Source of the DNA: Phycisphaeraceae bacterium
GTDB lineage: Bacteria > Planctomycetota > Phycisphaerae > Phycisphaerales > UBA1924
Assembly: GCA_019636555.1 (NCBI GenBank)
Contig: JAHBXH010000001.1
Coordinates: forward strand, 1,178,001 to 1,242,000
Direction: 5' to 3'
DNA: 64,000 bases
The position numbers and the translations under genes are program-made. Each line of letters opens with the position of its first letter. Within the stretch, counting starts at the first letter, position 1. The notes under the pieces are model-generated. The model was not told where the DNA came from, did no database searches, and was given only the letters and a program-made list of their open reading frames with translations. This document shows positions 1 to 8,278 of this stretch, piece by piece.

Positions 1-372
1 AACATCGAGGGCAAAACGCCCGAGGAAATCGGCAAGCTCGTTTACCAGTCGCAGGGCTGCAGCGCGTGCCACACGCTCGACGGCAGCAAGGGTGCCGCAC
101 CCACCTGGAAGGACCTCTACGGAAGCCAGCAGCCGACGAACCAAGGTTCGGTCCTGGCCGACGACAACTACATCCGCGAGTCGATCTACACGCCGCAGGC
201 AAAGATCGTCGACGGCTACCCGTCCAACATGCCCATCTACACCACGGCGCAGATCGACGAGCGCCGCCTGCAGGGCCTCTTCGCGTTCATGAGAAGCATC
301 AGCAAGCACGCTCCCGCTCAGGCAACGCCCGACGCGACCAAGAGCGAAGCACCCGCCACCGAGAAGAAGTAA
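1..372 (+). CDS. coxB: Cytochrome c oxidase subunit II, C-terminal cytochrome c domain (5' truncated)
   Basis: Only the last 123 codons are in the window; the reading frame is open from base 1. The visible part is a class I cytochrome c domain: haem-binding CSACH at about residues 20-24 and a candidate axial Met in SNMPIYT near residue 77. It ends in an Ala/Pro/Lys-rich tail. It lies 28 bases before coxA, so I infer it is the fused cytochrome c domain of a caa3-type subunit II, which passes electrons from the periplasmic side to CuA and then to subunit I. A free cytochrome c is possible because the cupredoxin part is outside the window. Confidence 0.8.
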   Translation, partial: NIEGKTPEEIGKLVYQSQGCSACHTLDGSKGAAPTWKDLYGSQQPTNQGSVLADDNYIRESIYTPQAKIVDGYPSNMPIYTTAQIDERRLQGLFAFMRSISKHAPAQATPDATKSEAPATEKK

Positions 373-400
373 GCAGCCGGGATCAGAATCGAGGCACGTT

Positions 401-2257
401 ATGACGACCATTGACAATTCCAGAGCACACGAACTCGGAGGGAGCGGGGGCCACGGCCACCACCACGAGGGGAGTTACCTCACGCCCAAGGGCGGGTTCT
501 TCGCGACCGTGTGGGACTGGGCGACCACCGTCGATCACAAGAAGATCGGCGTGATGTACCTTGTCGCGGTTTTGTTCATGTTCTTCCTGGGAGGGCTCGC
601 GGCGATCGCGGTTCGGACAGAGCTGCTCGACCCTGTGCGCACGATCACGGTGCAGGCCGTGGACGCGCAAGGCAAACCGCTCGTCGATGCCGACGGAAAG
701 CCGGTCATGAAGACCGAGATCGTCGGCCAAACCCTTGCGCGATGGCTCCCGCCCAAGGACGAGAACAAACTCGGCTCGGTCGATTACGGCAACCAGCTCT
801 ACAACCGCGCGTTCACGTTGCACGGCGCGATCATGGTCTTCATGGTGATTATCCCGAGCATCCCCGCCTCGCTCGGAAACTTTTTCATCCCGCTGATGCT
901 GGGCGCCAAGGACGTCGCCTTCCCCAGGCTGAACCTGCTCAGCTGGTACATCTACGTGACGGGTTCGATCTTTGCGGTTTGCTCCATCATTCTCGGTGGC
1001 GTGGACACCGGCTGGACGTTCTACACGCCGTATTCGACGACCACCGATCCCGATCACGCGAACGTCGTGCTGATGGTGCTCGGCGCGTTCATCCTCGGGT
1101 TCAGCTCGATTTTGACCGGCCTGAACTTCATCGTGACCGTGCACAAGCTGCGGGCGCCCGGCATGGGCTGGTTCGACATGCCCCTGTTCATCTGGGCCAT
1201 GTACTCGACGAGCATCATCCAGGTCCTCGCGACCCCCGTGATCGGAATCACGCTGCTCCTGCTCTGCTTCGAACGCATGTTCAGGATCGGCATCTTCGAT
1301 CCGTCGCTCGGCGGCGACCCGGTCCTCTACCAGCACTTCTTCTGGTTCTACAGCCACCCGGTGGTATACGTGATGATCCTGCCCGCCTTCGGCGTGATCA
1401 GCGAAATCATCCCGGTCCACTCCCACAAGAAGATCTTCGGGTACCGCGCGGTCGCGTTCGCGTCGCTGGGCGTGGCGCTCGTCAGCTTCCTGGTCTGGGG
1501 CCACCACATGTTCGCCAGCTCCGGCGAACTCGGCGCCACCGTCTTCTCCGCGCTCACCTTCCTCGTCGCGATTCCGACGGCCGTCAAGGTGTTCAACTGG
1601 ATCGCGACCCTCTACAAGGGCTCGATCGCTCTCACGACGCCGATGCTTTACGCGCTGATGTTCCTCTTCCTCTTCTCGATCGGCGGGCTCACCGGCCTGC
1701 CCCTCGGCGCACTGGCGACCGACCTCCACCTGCACGATTCGTACTTCGTCGTCGCGCACTTCCACTACGTCATGATGGGCGGCACGATCATCACCTTCGT
1801 CGCCGGGCTGCACCACTGGTGGCCGAAGATGTTCGGCAAGATGTACAACCAGTTCTGGGCCAACGTCGGCGCCTGGACCGTCTTTGTCGGCTTCAACCTG
1901 ACGTTCTTCACGCAGTTCTTCCTCGGAACGCAGGGCATGCCGCGTCGATACGCGAGCTACGTCGATGAATACCACACGCTGCACGTGTGGTCCACGGTCG
2001 GATCGTATGTTCTGCTCCTGGGCTTCCTGATCCACCTCTTCGTGTTCATCCACTCGCTGGTCGCCGGTCGCAAGGCGCCCGCGAACCCGTGGGGTGGTCT
2101 GACGCTGGAGTGGGAGGCCGCCAGCCCGCCGAGCGAGCACAACTTCGATCACGAGCCGATCGTGACGCACGGACCGTACGACTTCGAGACCACCGTGCCG
2201 CCGCACTGGAGCTCGAAGGACTATCCCCTCCCGAATCTTCCCGCCAACGCGCACTGA
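401..2257 (+). CDS. coxA: Cytochrome c oxidase subunit I, A2-type haem-copper oxidase
   Basis: 618-residue integral membrane catalytic subunit, which reduces O2 to water and pumps protons. The binuclear centre signature YSHPVVY is at residues 317-323, giving the His319-Tyr323 pair; WGHHMF supplies two CuB histidines and [13 protein letters not shown] the haem histidines. YSHP in place of xGHPEV marks the A2 subfamily, in which the D-channel glutamate is replaced by Tyr-Ser. The N-terminus is His-rich (GHGHHHE). Between the first two membrane helices (about residues 76-126) there is a polar loop much longer than usual. GAGG lies before the ATG, and coxB and coxC flank it closely. Confidence 0.97.
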   Translation: MTTIDNSRAHELGGSGGHGHHHEGSYLTPKGGFFATVWDWATTVDHKKIGVMYLVAVLFMFFLGGLAAIAVRTELLDPVRTITVQAVDAQGKPLVDADGKPVMKTEIVGQTLARWLPPKDENKLGSVDYGNQLYNRAFTLHGAIMVFMVIIPSIPASLGNFFIPLMLGAKDVAFPRLNLLSWYIYVTGSIFAVCSIILGGVDTGWTFYTPYSTTTDPDHANVVLMVLGAFILGFSSILTGLNFIVTVHKLRAPGMGWFDMPLFIWAMYSTSIIQVLATPVIGITLLLLCFERMFRIGIFDPSLGGDPVLYQHFFWFYSHPVVYVMILPAFGVISEIIPVHSHKKIFGYRAVAFASLGVALVSFLVWGHHMFASSGELGATVFSALTFLVAIPTAVKVFNWIATLYKGSIALTTPMLYALMFLFLFSIGGLTGLPLGALATDLHLHDSYFVVAHFHYVMMGGTIITFVAGLHHWWPKMFGKMYNQFWANVGAWTVFVGFNLTFFTQFFLGTQGMPRRYASYVDEYHTLHVWSTVGSYVLLLGFLIHLFVFIHSLVAGRKAPANPWGGLTLEWEAASPPSEHNFDHEPIVTHGPYDFETTVPPHWSSKDYPLPNLPANAH

Positions 2258-2281
2258 CCCGGTTCCACACGAGAAACAGGC

Positions 2282-3082
2282 ATGACCACACTCGATTCAA
2301 GATCCAATCCGCTGGGCGCAGATGTGCAGGGCAGTACCGAGCCTCTCTGGAAGCGGTATCTGCCCGGACACCACTGGCGCACGGCGGATGAAGAGTTCGA
2401 TGCGTGCACGCTGGGCTTCTGGCTCTTTCTCGCGACGGAAGTGCTGCTGTTCGCCGGGCTCTTCTGCGGCTACACGGTCATGCGCTTCAAGTTCCCCGAG
2501 GCGTTCGTCAATGGGTCGTCGTACCTCGACTGGCGCTGGGGCGCGCTCAACACCGTTGTGCTGCTGATCTCTTCCTACACGATGGCAGCGTCGATCCGCG
2601 CTTTCCAGCTCGACCGTCAGCGCGAGGGCAGGTGGCTGCTGGCCACCACGTTCGTCTGCGGCTTGGCGTTCCTGGCGATCAAGTTCACCTTCGAGTACAC
2701 ACCCAAACTCTCGGGATGGTTCATCGCGTTCGATCCGGCACTCTCACACTATAAAGAACTCGTCGACGGCAAGGCCCTCGGCGGTCTCTTCCATCACGTC
2801 GCCGGCTACGGCGGCAAGGCGCCGGGCCAGTTCTTCTCCTACGCGTTCTCCGAGGACGCCTGGGAGCCGCTCTGGTGGAGCATTTACTACTGCGCCACCG
2901 GCATTCACGCGCTCCACGTCGTGATCGGGATGACTCTGATCGCGTGGTGTTTCCGGCGCGCTCTGTTCTTCCGTGCGTACGGCCCCGGCCACTACACCAT
3001 GGTCGAGAACACCGGCCTTTACTGGCACCTCGTCGATCTGATCTGGATCTTCCTCTTCCCTCTGCTGTATCTGATCCACTAA
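2282..3082 (+). CDS. coxC: Cytochrome c oxidase subunit III
   Basis: 266-residue membrane protein of the haem-copper oxidase subunit III family, which stabilises subunit I and its proton uptake. The family pattern is clear: FWLFLATEVLLFAGLFCGY in helix 1-2, then GIHALHVVIGM and a C-terminal VENTGLYWHLVDLIWIFLFPLLYLI helix. About 40 extra soluble residues (around residues 140-195) interrupt the middle, matching the enlarged periplasmic loop of subunit I in the same operon. It starts 24 bases after coxA. Confidence 0.94.
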   Translation: MTTLDSRSNPLGADVQGSTEPLWKRYLPGHHWRTADEEFDACTLGFWLFLATEVLLFAGLFCGYTVMRFKFPEAFVNGSSYLDWRWGALNTVVLLISSYTMAASIRAFQLDRQREGRWLLATTFVCGLAFLAIKFTFEYTPKLSGWFIAFDPALSHYKELVDGKALGGLFHHVAGYGGKAPGQFFSYAFSEDAWEPLWWSIYYCATGIHALHVVIGMTLIAWCFRRALFFRAYGPGHYTMVENTGLYWHLVDLIWIFLFPLLYLIH

Positions 3083-3170
3083 CGCCAGCGCGCGATAGTC
3101 TGCCTGTTCACCCAAGCCCATCGCACCCCTTCCGTCCGCTCACGACACTCCTTCCAATCGAGACCGACGC

Positions 3171-3935
3171 ATGAGCACCCCGCACGCAGCCGCCCCCGAA
3201 GTGTTCGACGAACTCGATCCGCACGGCATGGGCGCGTACACCAAGCACTCGCACCACATCGTTTCGGGCATGACGCTCAAGTCGATCCTGGTGATCCTGC
3301 TCGCCTTCACGGCGCTCACGGTCGGCGCGGCCCAGGCCGAGAAATGGATCGAATCCGCGCTGCATTACGAACTGCCCCGCTGGGTCAACGTCATCGTGGC
3401 GATGAGCATTGCCACGGTCAAGGCCACGCTCGTGCTGATGTTCTTCATGCTGCTCAGGTACAGCAACCCTATCAACACCGTCGTCTTTCTGTTCTGTCTC
3501 CTCGCGTTCGCGCTCTTCCTTTTCTTCACGCTCCTCGATCTCGGCACCCGCGGCATGATCAACCCGATCAAGGCGCACCAGGTCGAAGCCGGCGGGATAG
3601 GCGGCATTCACGCCGGATGGGGCAAGGATGCGCCGATCATCAACCAGGCGCCCGTGGTGTTCTGGCGCGAGCGCAAGATCGCCGAGGTCGGTGTGGACAA
3701 GTACAACTGGATGAAGTCGATCCTCGCGCACCCGCACAAGCACGCGAATATCGTTCCGAACTCTTCCGGCAACATCTCGATCAACCGTCCCGGCATTACC
3801 GCCGGTCTCTTCAGCGCCGAAGCGCCTGTCGCGCACGATGAGCACGGCGCCCACGGCGCGGGCGATCACGCCCCGGCCGGTCACGCCGAGCCCGAAAAAC
3901 ACGAGCCCAAGGCTGCCGAGCCCGTGCAGCACTGA
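3171..3935 (+). CDS. Cytochrome c oxidase subunit IV family protein with long C-terminal tail
   Basis: 254 residues. Residues about 30-125 contain three hydrophobic helices in the order typical of the prokaryotic COX4 family (ILVILLAFTALTVG; IATVKATLVLMFFMLL; NTVVFLFCLLAFALFLFFTLLD). That family is normally about 100 residues. The extra C-terminal half is soluble and ends in a His/Glu/Pro-rich tail (HDEHGAHGAGDHAPAGH) that could bind metal; this is inference. Position directly after coxC supports the oxidase assignment. Confidence 0.88.
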   Translation: MSTPHAAAPEVFDELDPHGMGAYTKHSHHIVSGMTLKSILVILLAFTALTVGAAQAEKWIESALHYELPRWVNVIVAMSIATVKATLVLMFFMLLRYSNPINTVVFLFCLLAFALFLFFTLLDLGTRGMINPIKAHQVEAGGIGGIHAGWGKDAPIINQAPVVFWRERKIAEVGVDKYNWMKSILAHPHKHANIVPNSSGNISINRPGITAGLFSAEAPVAHDEHGAHGAGDHAPAGHAEPEKHEPKAAEPVQH

Positions 3936-3971
3936 TTCGCAAAGGACGTCAGCAGGAAAGGAGCAGTACTC

Positions 3972-4739
3972 GTGAACTTGGCGCGCCGCATCGCGCTCGC
4001 GGTCGCTGTTCTGTCCGCCGGCGGTCTTGCGCTCAGCGTCTACACGATGGCGAGACGCGTCGCGGAGCACAATCTCCAGGAACGCAAGGTCTACTTCTTC
4101 AAAGAGATCGTGAAGCGGGACTTCGAGTTCAAGGGTGTTCCGGTCCACATCACCGACATCAACCCGGGCACGCCCAATTGGTTTGTGAACGTCGAGTACG
4201 GGCAGGAGAATCTGCGGCTCCGCGTGGCGGTTCCCGGCAATCCGCACCTCCCCGATCTCGTCGCGCACAACGACTGGTTCCGAGTGCTGCTCTTCGCCGA
4301 AGCTCGCCACATGACGGGCCCGATGCTCGAAGAAAAAGTGCGCGCCGGCGAAGTACCCGAGCGCCTTGCGATCGTCACGCGTTCGCCAATGCAGGGCGCC
4401 GAGCCCGGCAAATGGCAGGACGTCTGGAAGTCCGGCTGGGCGTACGACTTCTACGAGTTTGACAACGGAAAACTCATCCACGAGCGCTACACATATCCGT
4501 CCGGCAAGCCCGATCGTGAACCCAAGCCCGGCCAACTCCCCCCCGACACCTGGCAGTTCCAGGCAGCCGCTTCCGTGACGCCGCAGACCCAGCGTCCCAA
4601 CAACCGCTTCACGATGGATGCGCTCAACGCAACCGGGTGGACACTTCCCGCCGCGGCATGGTGCACGATGATCCTGCTCGCATCGCTCGCAATCATTGCG
4701 GCACCGCGTCGGAAGCGCGATTCGAAAGCCGCGGTTTGA
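3972..4739 (+). CDS. Membrane-anchored protein of unknown function in the cox operon
   Basis: 255 residues from a GTG start preceded by AGGAAAGGAG. There is one N-terminal hydrophobic segment (residues 8-26), a soluble domain of about 180 residues, and one C-terminal membrane segment (residues 227-245) followed by a Lys/Arg-rich end. The soluble part is therefore probably outside the cytoplasm. I recognise no family and no cysteine or haem motif. It follows subunit IV by 36 bases on the same strand and ends the run of oxidase genes, which suggests an accessory or assembly role, but this is guilt by association only. Confidence 0.75.
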   Translation: MNLARRIALAVAVLSAGGLALSVYTMARRVAEHNLQERKVYFFKEIVKRDFEFKGVPVHITDINPGTPNWFVNVEYGQENLRLRVAVPGNPHLPDLVAHNDWFRVLLFAEARHMTGPMLEEKVRAGEVPERLAIVTRSPMQGAEPGKWQDVWKSGWAYDFYEFDNGKLIHERYTYPSGKPDREPKPGQLPPDTWQFQAAASVTPQTQRPNNRFTMDALNATGWTLPAAAWCTMILLASLAIIAAPRRKRDSKAAV

Positions 4740-4763
4740 GGAGAGCGCATCGCATCTTCCGCG

Positions 4764-5666
4764 CTAACGGAAAACGCTCGTGCTGCCGCCGTAAATGATC
4801 TGCCCGATATCGTTCCCGACTTTCGCCATGACCAGCCCGAGCAGGATGATCGCAAGAAAACTCGCGACGAACGCCTCGGTGGTCGCCCGGCCAACACCCT
4901 CGGCTCCCGGACGGCAATTGAATCCTTTGTAGCAGGCGATCATGCCCATCGCGGCGCCGAAGAACAGGCTCTTGACGAGCCCCTGCGCGATTTCGTACCA
5001 GTTCACAAGCAGCTGACTGTAATAGAAGTACTGCTCCCTGTCTGCGCCGTAGAAGTAGATCGTGACGAGAAGGCCGCCCAGCACTCCGCACAGATTCGAC
5101 ACGACCGTCAGCGCCGGGATCATCACCACGCACGCGACAACGCGTGGAACAACCAGCACCCGGATCGGGTCGCTCGCCATCGCCCGCATCGCGTCGAGCT
5201 GCTCGGTGACGCGCATCGAGCCGAGCGCCGCGGCAAGCGAACAACCGACTCGCCCGGCGAGCATGACTCCGGCGAGCACCGGCCCGAGCTGCTTCACCAC
5301 CGAGATGTTGATGACTCCGCCCAGGCGGCCTTCCTGGCCGATCGCTCGAAACTGCGGATATCCCTCGAACGCAAGCGTCATCCCGATGAACGCGCCGGTC
5401 AGAGCCAAAACGGGGATCGACGTTGTGCCGACGAAGAACAATTGAGGCATGAGCCGGTCGCGCCGCGCCCAGGTTCGCAAGTGCGGAAGGCCCATGAGCA
5501 CCGCGCCGCAGAATCGAGAAAAATCGGCCGCGCCGACAACCAGCGACACCAGCCAGGCGCCCGACACAGAGAGCGCTTCCCGCACCGCCTCACCGACCGA
5601 GGCGACGAGGCCGATCACACCGACCGTCGAAGATTCGCTCGTGCTCTGGAGGGAAGGATCGCTCAT
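4764..5666 (-). CDS. mlaE: MlaE-family ABC transporter permease (phospholipid/organic solvent transport)
   Basis: About 300 residues with five or six membrane helices. The MlaE/permease family signatures are present: TGAFIGMTLAFEGYPQ, LAGRVGCSLAAALGSMRVTEQLDAMRAMASDPIRVLVVPR (the EQ-loop that contacts the ATPase) and ATTEAFVASFLAIILLGLVMAK at the end. In Gram-negative bacteria this subunit works with MlaF, MlaD and MlaB to move phospholipid between the membranes; no ATPase or MCE partner is adjacent here. I chose ATG 5666 over the upstream TTG 5675 because a TACGCT box ends 8 bases before it, fitting a leaderless start. Confidence 0.9.
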   Translation of the reverse strand: MSDPSLQSTSESSTVGVIGLVASVGEAVREALSVSGAWLVSLVVGAADFSRFCGAVLMGLPHLRTWARRDRLMPQLFFVGTTSIPVLALTGAFIGMTLAFEGYPQFRAIGQEGRLGGVINISVVKQLGPVLAGVMLAGRVGCSLAAALGSMRVTEQLDAMRAMASDPIRVLVVPRVVACVVMIPALTVVSNLCGVLGGLLVTIYFYGADREQYFYYSQLLVNWYEIAQGLVKSLFFGAAMGMIACYKGFNCRPGAEGVGRATTEAFVASFLAIILLGLVMAKVGNDIGQIIYGGSTSVFR

Positions 5667-5674
5667 CGACGCCA

Positions 5675-5680
5675 AGCGTA
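5675..5680 (-). promoter_or_regulatory. -10 box of a leaderless promoter (mlaE)
   Basis: TACGCT on the minus strand ends 8 bases before the ATG at 5666, so transcription would begin at or within two bases of the start codon. No Shine-Dalgarno site lies between. No good -35 is visible. Confidence 0.5.
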
Positions 5681-5714
5681 GTGGCGAGAGTGATCGGCCG
5701 GCAGGAAAAGAAAA

Positions 5715-5734
5715 CGCCCCGCAGGTGCGGGGCG
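5715..5734 (-). terminator. Rho-independent terminator of the OmpA-like gene
   Basis: A perfect 8-bp stem (CGCCCCGC/GCGGGGCG) with loop AGGT. On the minus strand it is followed by TTTTC, giving the U-tract. It lies about 55 bases after the stop codon at 5790 and separates that gene from mlaE. Confidence 0.85.
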
Positions 5735-5789
5735 GGGGTCTGTTTTGAGAGTCCAGAAGTCGCGAATGACGCGAACCGGGTGATTCCGG

Positions 5790-6683
5790 TTACTTGTTGA
5801 TGTCGGGCGCTCGGGGCGGCGGGCTCGAGCGGTCGGGCGTCACCGACTGGCTCGAATCCATCGGAATCGATTCGTTCATCGTGGTGATGTCCGCCGGGTT
5901 CTTCGGAAGCATCAGGTAAATCTCAACGCGCCGATTCTGGGGGGTGTTGCCGCTGGGGGTATTTGGCACGGCCGGGCGGAATTCGCCCCAGCCCGCGACC
6001 TGCATCTTGCCCGGAACGACGCCGTCGTTCGCGAGCGCCGAACGAACGCTGATCGCGCGTCCCGCCGACAGGTGCACGTTTGTGGGGAAGCGCTTGGCCG
6101 TGTTGGCGCTGATGCGCTGCGCGTCGGTATGGCCGACGACGATCACTTCATACTTTGCCGTAACAGGGTTCTTCAGGATGCCGGCGAGGGCCGCGATGGC
6201 CGCTTGGGCCTGGGGCTGGATCGCGTCCGAACCCGAAGCAAAGGTCAAGTCCGACGCGAACCGGAGCATGCCGCGAGCGTCGTCGTACAGGAGCAGATCC
6301 GGGTATTGGGCGGCGAGCTGGCGGAGCAGCGAGTCGGTGTCGGCATCGAGCATCGCCACCGAGAGACCCTTCAAGCGGGCCTCGAGATCGGCTAGCGAAA
6401 GGCCGGATTCGCGCATGCGACGCATCAGTTCGTCATTCTGGGCCTGCAAAGCGGCAAGTGCCGCCTCGGTCTTGGCCAGTTGCTGGCGTGTCAGGTCCCG
6501 CGCCGCGAGCGCATCGTCGCGCTCACGCTGCAGGGTCGCGTTGCGATCGGTCAGCCCGCGATTGGTCTCGTACAGGCGGTCGTATTCGCCCTGATTGACG
6601 CAGCCACCGAGCCCGGCCGTCAGGCAAGCGAGCCCGAGAAGGGCCGTCAAAAAACCGCGCTGGATTCCGCTGAAAAGTGACAT
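5790..6683 (-). CDS. OmpA-like (Pal-type) peptidoglycan-binding lipoprotein
   Basis: About 297 residues. A signal peptide ends in a lipobox-like LTAGLGGC; then a coiled-coil segment rich in Arg/Leu/Ala (about residues 40-100), and a C-terminal OmpA domain with VVGHTDAQ, LSAGRAISVRSAL and NRRVEIYL, the motifs that bind diaminopimelate in peptidoglycan. It probably ties the outer membrane to the wall. The C-terminal tail of about 40 residues is Pro/Ser-rich. I prefer ATG 6683 over 6725 because the hydrophobic signal follows it closely and GGAG lies about 10 bases upstream. Confidence 0.9.
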   Translation of the reverse strand: MSLFSGIQRGFLTALLGLACLTAGLGGCVNQGEYDRLYETNRGLTDRNATLQRERDDALAARDLTRQQLAKTEAALAALQAQNDELMRRMRESGLSLADLEARLKGLSVAMLDADTDSLLRQLAAQYPDLLLYDDARGMLRFASDLTFASGSDAIQPQAQAAIAALAGILKNPVTAKYEVIVVGHTDAQRISANTAKRFPTNVHLSAGRAISVRSALANDGVVPGKMQVAGWGEFRPAVPNTPSGNTPQNRRVEIYLMLPKNPADITTMNESIPMDSSQSVTPDRSSPPPRAPDINK

Positions 6684-6827
6684 TCGAGAATCGCTCCGTG
6701 ATTGATTGCCCACGCGCTGCGTCAAGCGACTGGACGCCGGGCAGTTGTCCTGCGCGATCGTATCCTGTTTCGCCGGGCACGGGCTCGCCGCGCCGGCCTT
6801 TTGTATCGGAAGTCGCGCTCGCTTGTC

Positions 6828-8177
6828 ATGAATCCAACGGGTATCCCAAACTCGCTCGCCCCCGGTACTTACCGTCTTGATGCCGCGGGCGCAGTTGACG
6901 CCGGTCCCCGGCCTCTTGCCCTCGCTCCGGCTTCGCTGCTCTTTGAGGTTTCAACGGCCGGCATCCGCCTTCTCGCCGCGGATGCGCCCCCCCGGATTGA
7001 CCTTCACCCGGCCGCGGCACGCGCTATCCGGATCAACCTCGCCGACTCCGTGATCACGCCACGGTTCGTCAACGCCCACACCCATCTCGACCTGACGCAC
7101 ATCGGTCCGAAGCCGCGCTCAGGGTTCGCGGCATTCGTCGATCTGGTCCGGAGCAGCCGGCTCGATGAATCCCAGGCGATTCGGGAATCAATTCTGACGG
7201 GCGCCCGGCTTTCGATCGCGGGCGGGGTTGCCGCGGTGGGGGATATCGCCGGTGCCGTGCAGGGCGCAGCGTCGATCCAGCCCTTTCACGCGCTCCGCGA
7301 TTCGGGCCTGGCCGGCGTGTCGTTCGTTGAGTTCTTCGCGATGGGCGATTCCGTCCCGCGTGCTCTCGAACGAGCCGACGGTGTCATCGCCAAAGCATCG
7401 GCGATGCCGCCCGGTCGTGTGCGGGTCGGCTTGCAGCCGCACGCGCCGTATTCGGTTCAGCGCGCCGGTTACCGGCATGCGATCGCCCGCGCCGCGAGAG
7501 ATCGCCTGCCGATCGCGACGCATCTCGCCGAATCGCCGGAGGAGCGCGAGTTTGTGGCGCGTGCATCGGGCCCGCAGCGCCGGTTGCTCGAATCGCTCGG
7601 GCTCTGGAACCCGGCGCTGCTCGAAGAATTCGGGAAGGGCAATTCTCCCGTCGCGCACCTCGCGCCGGTTCTTCAGGATCGCGCGAGCCCGATGCTTCTT
7701 GTCCACCTGAATGATCTTTCCGACGACGATGTGGAATTGCTCGCTGCGGCGAATCGAGTCGCGCCGATTCACGTCGCCTACTGCCCGCGCGCGTCAGATT
7801 TTTTTGATGCTCCCGAAGTCTTCGGACCGCATCGCTACCGCCGGTTGCTCGAGTGCGGCATCAACGTCTGCCTCGGAACCGATTCGATCATCAATCTTCC
7901 GGAGTCTCACGCCGCCGGAGCATCGGCCCGAATCTCTCCGCTCGATGATGCGAAGTTGTTATTTGAGCGCGACGGCTGCGATCCGGGACTTCTGCTCGAG
8001 ATGCTCACCGTGCGCGGGGCGATCGCGCTCGGCCTGGAGCCTTCGCGCTTCACGCTGAATCGGGGTGGTGAGATCGCCGGATTCTGCGCACTCCGTGTCG
8101 GCGAATCGGGTCTTGATCCTCGCAATCTCTGGAAGCTGGCGCTCGCTCCAGAATCCTCGATTGTGCGTGTGATCTAG
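6828..8177 (+). CDS. Amidohydrolase, chlorohydrolase/deaminase type
   Basis: About 449 residues of the metal-dependent amidohydrolase superfamily. Visible signatures: RFVNAHTHLDLTH (first metal-binding HxH), a central TIM-barrel with GLQPHAPYS and ATHLAES (metal and substrate His), VAYCPRAS, and the late aspartate in LGTDSIINLPES. These fit the S-adenosylhomocysteine/methylthioadenosine/aminofutalosine deaminase branch; the exact substrate cannot be read from sequence. Aminofutalosine deaminase of menaquinone synthesis is an attractive option, but unproven. ATG 6828 is the first Met that leaves a sensible N-terminus; it is divergent from the OmpA-like gene. Confidence 0.85.
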   Translation: MNPTGIPNSLAPGTYRLDAAGAVDAGPRPLALAPASLLFEVSTAGIRLLAADAPPRIDLHPAAARAIRINLADSVITPRFVNAHTHLDLTHIGPKPRSGFAAFVDLVRSSRLDESQAIRESILTGARLSIAGGVAAVGDIAGAVQGAASIQPFHALRDSGLAGVSFVEFFAMGDSVPRALERADGVIAKASAMPPGRVRVGLQPHAPYSVQRAGYRHAIARAARDRLPIATHLAESPEEREFVARASGPQRRLLESLGLWNPALLEEFGKGNSPVAHLAPVLQDRASPMLLVHLNDLSDDDVELLAAANRVAPIHVAYCPRASDFFDAPEVFGPHRYRRLLECGINVCLGTDSIINLPESHAAGASARISPLDDAKLLFERDGCDPGLLLEMLTVRGAIALGLEPSRFTLNRGGEIAGFCALRVGESGLDPRNLWKLALAPESSIVRVI

Positions 8178-8233
8178 ATAAGAGAATTCGCATCGATTTT
8201 GCGGCGATTTCCGCACAATTCGGGCCCCGCAAA

Positions 8234-8245
8234 CCTAAACTTTCG
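8234..8245 (+). promoter_or_regulatory. Probable promoter -10 region of resB, motif shared with rpsA
   Basis: CCTAAACTTTCG contains TAAACT (8236-8241), a -10-like hexamer 37 bases before the resB ATG. The identical 12-mer occurs upstream of rpsA at 27600-27611. A leader with AAGG before the ATG makes this a leadered transcript. Confidence 0.45.
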
Positions 8246-8278
8246 GGCCGCGATTCCGATGCGCGGCAAGGGTTCTCC

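Noticed and set aside
383..2254. A 623-residue open frame on the minus strand opposite coxA
   Set aside because: The plus-strand product is an unmistakable CoxA; the antisense frame is Arg/Asp/Glu/His-rich, as produced by the complement of GC-rich coding DNA.
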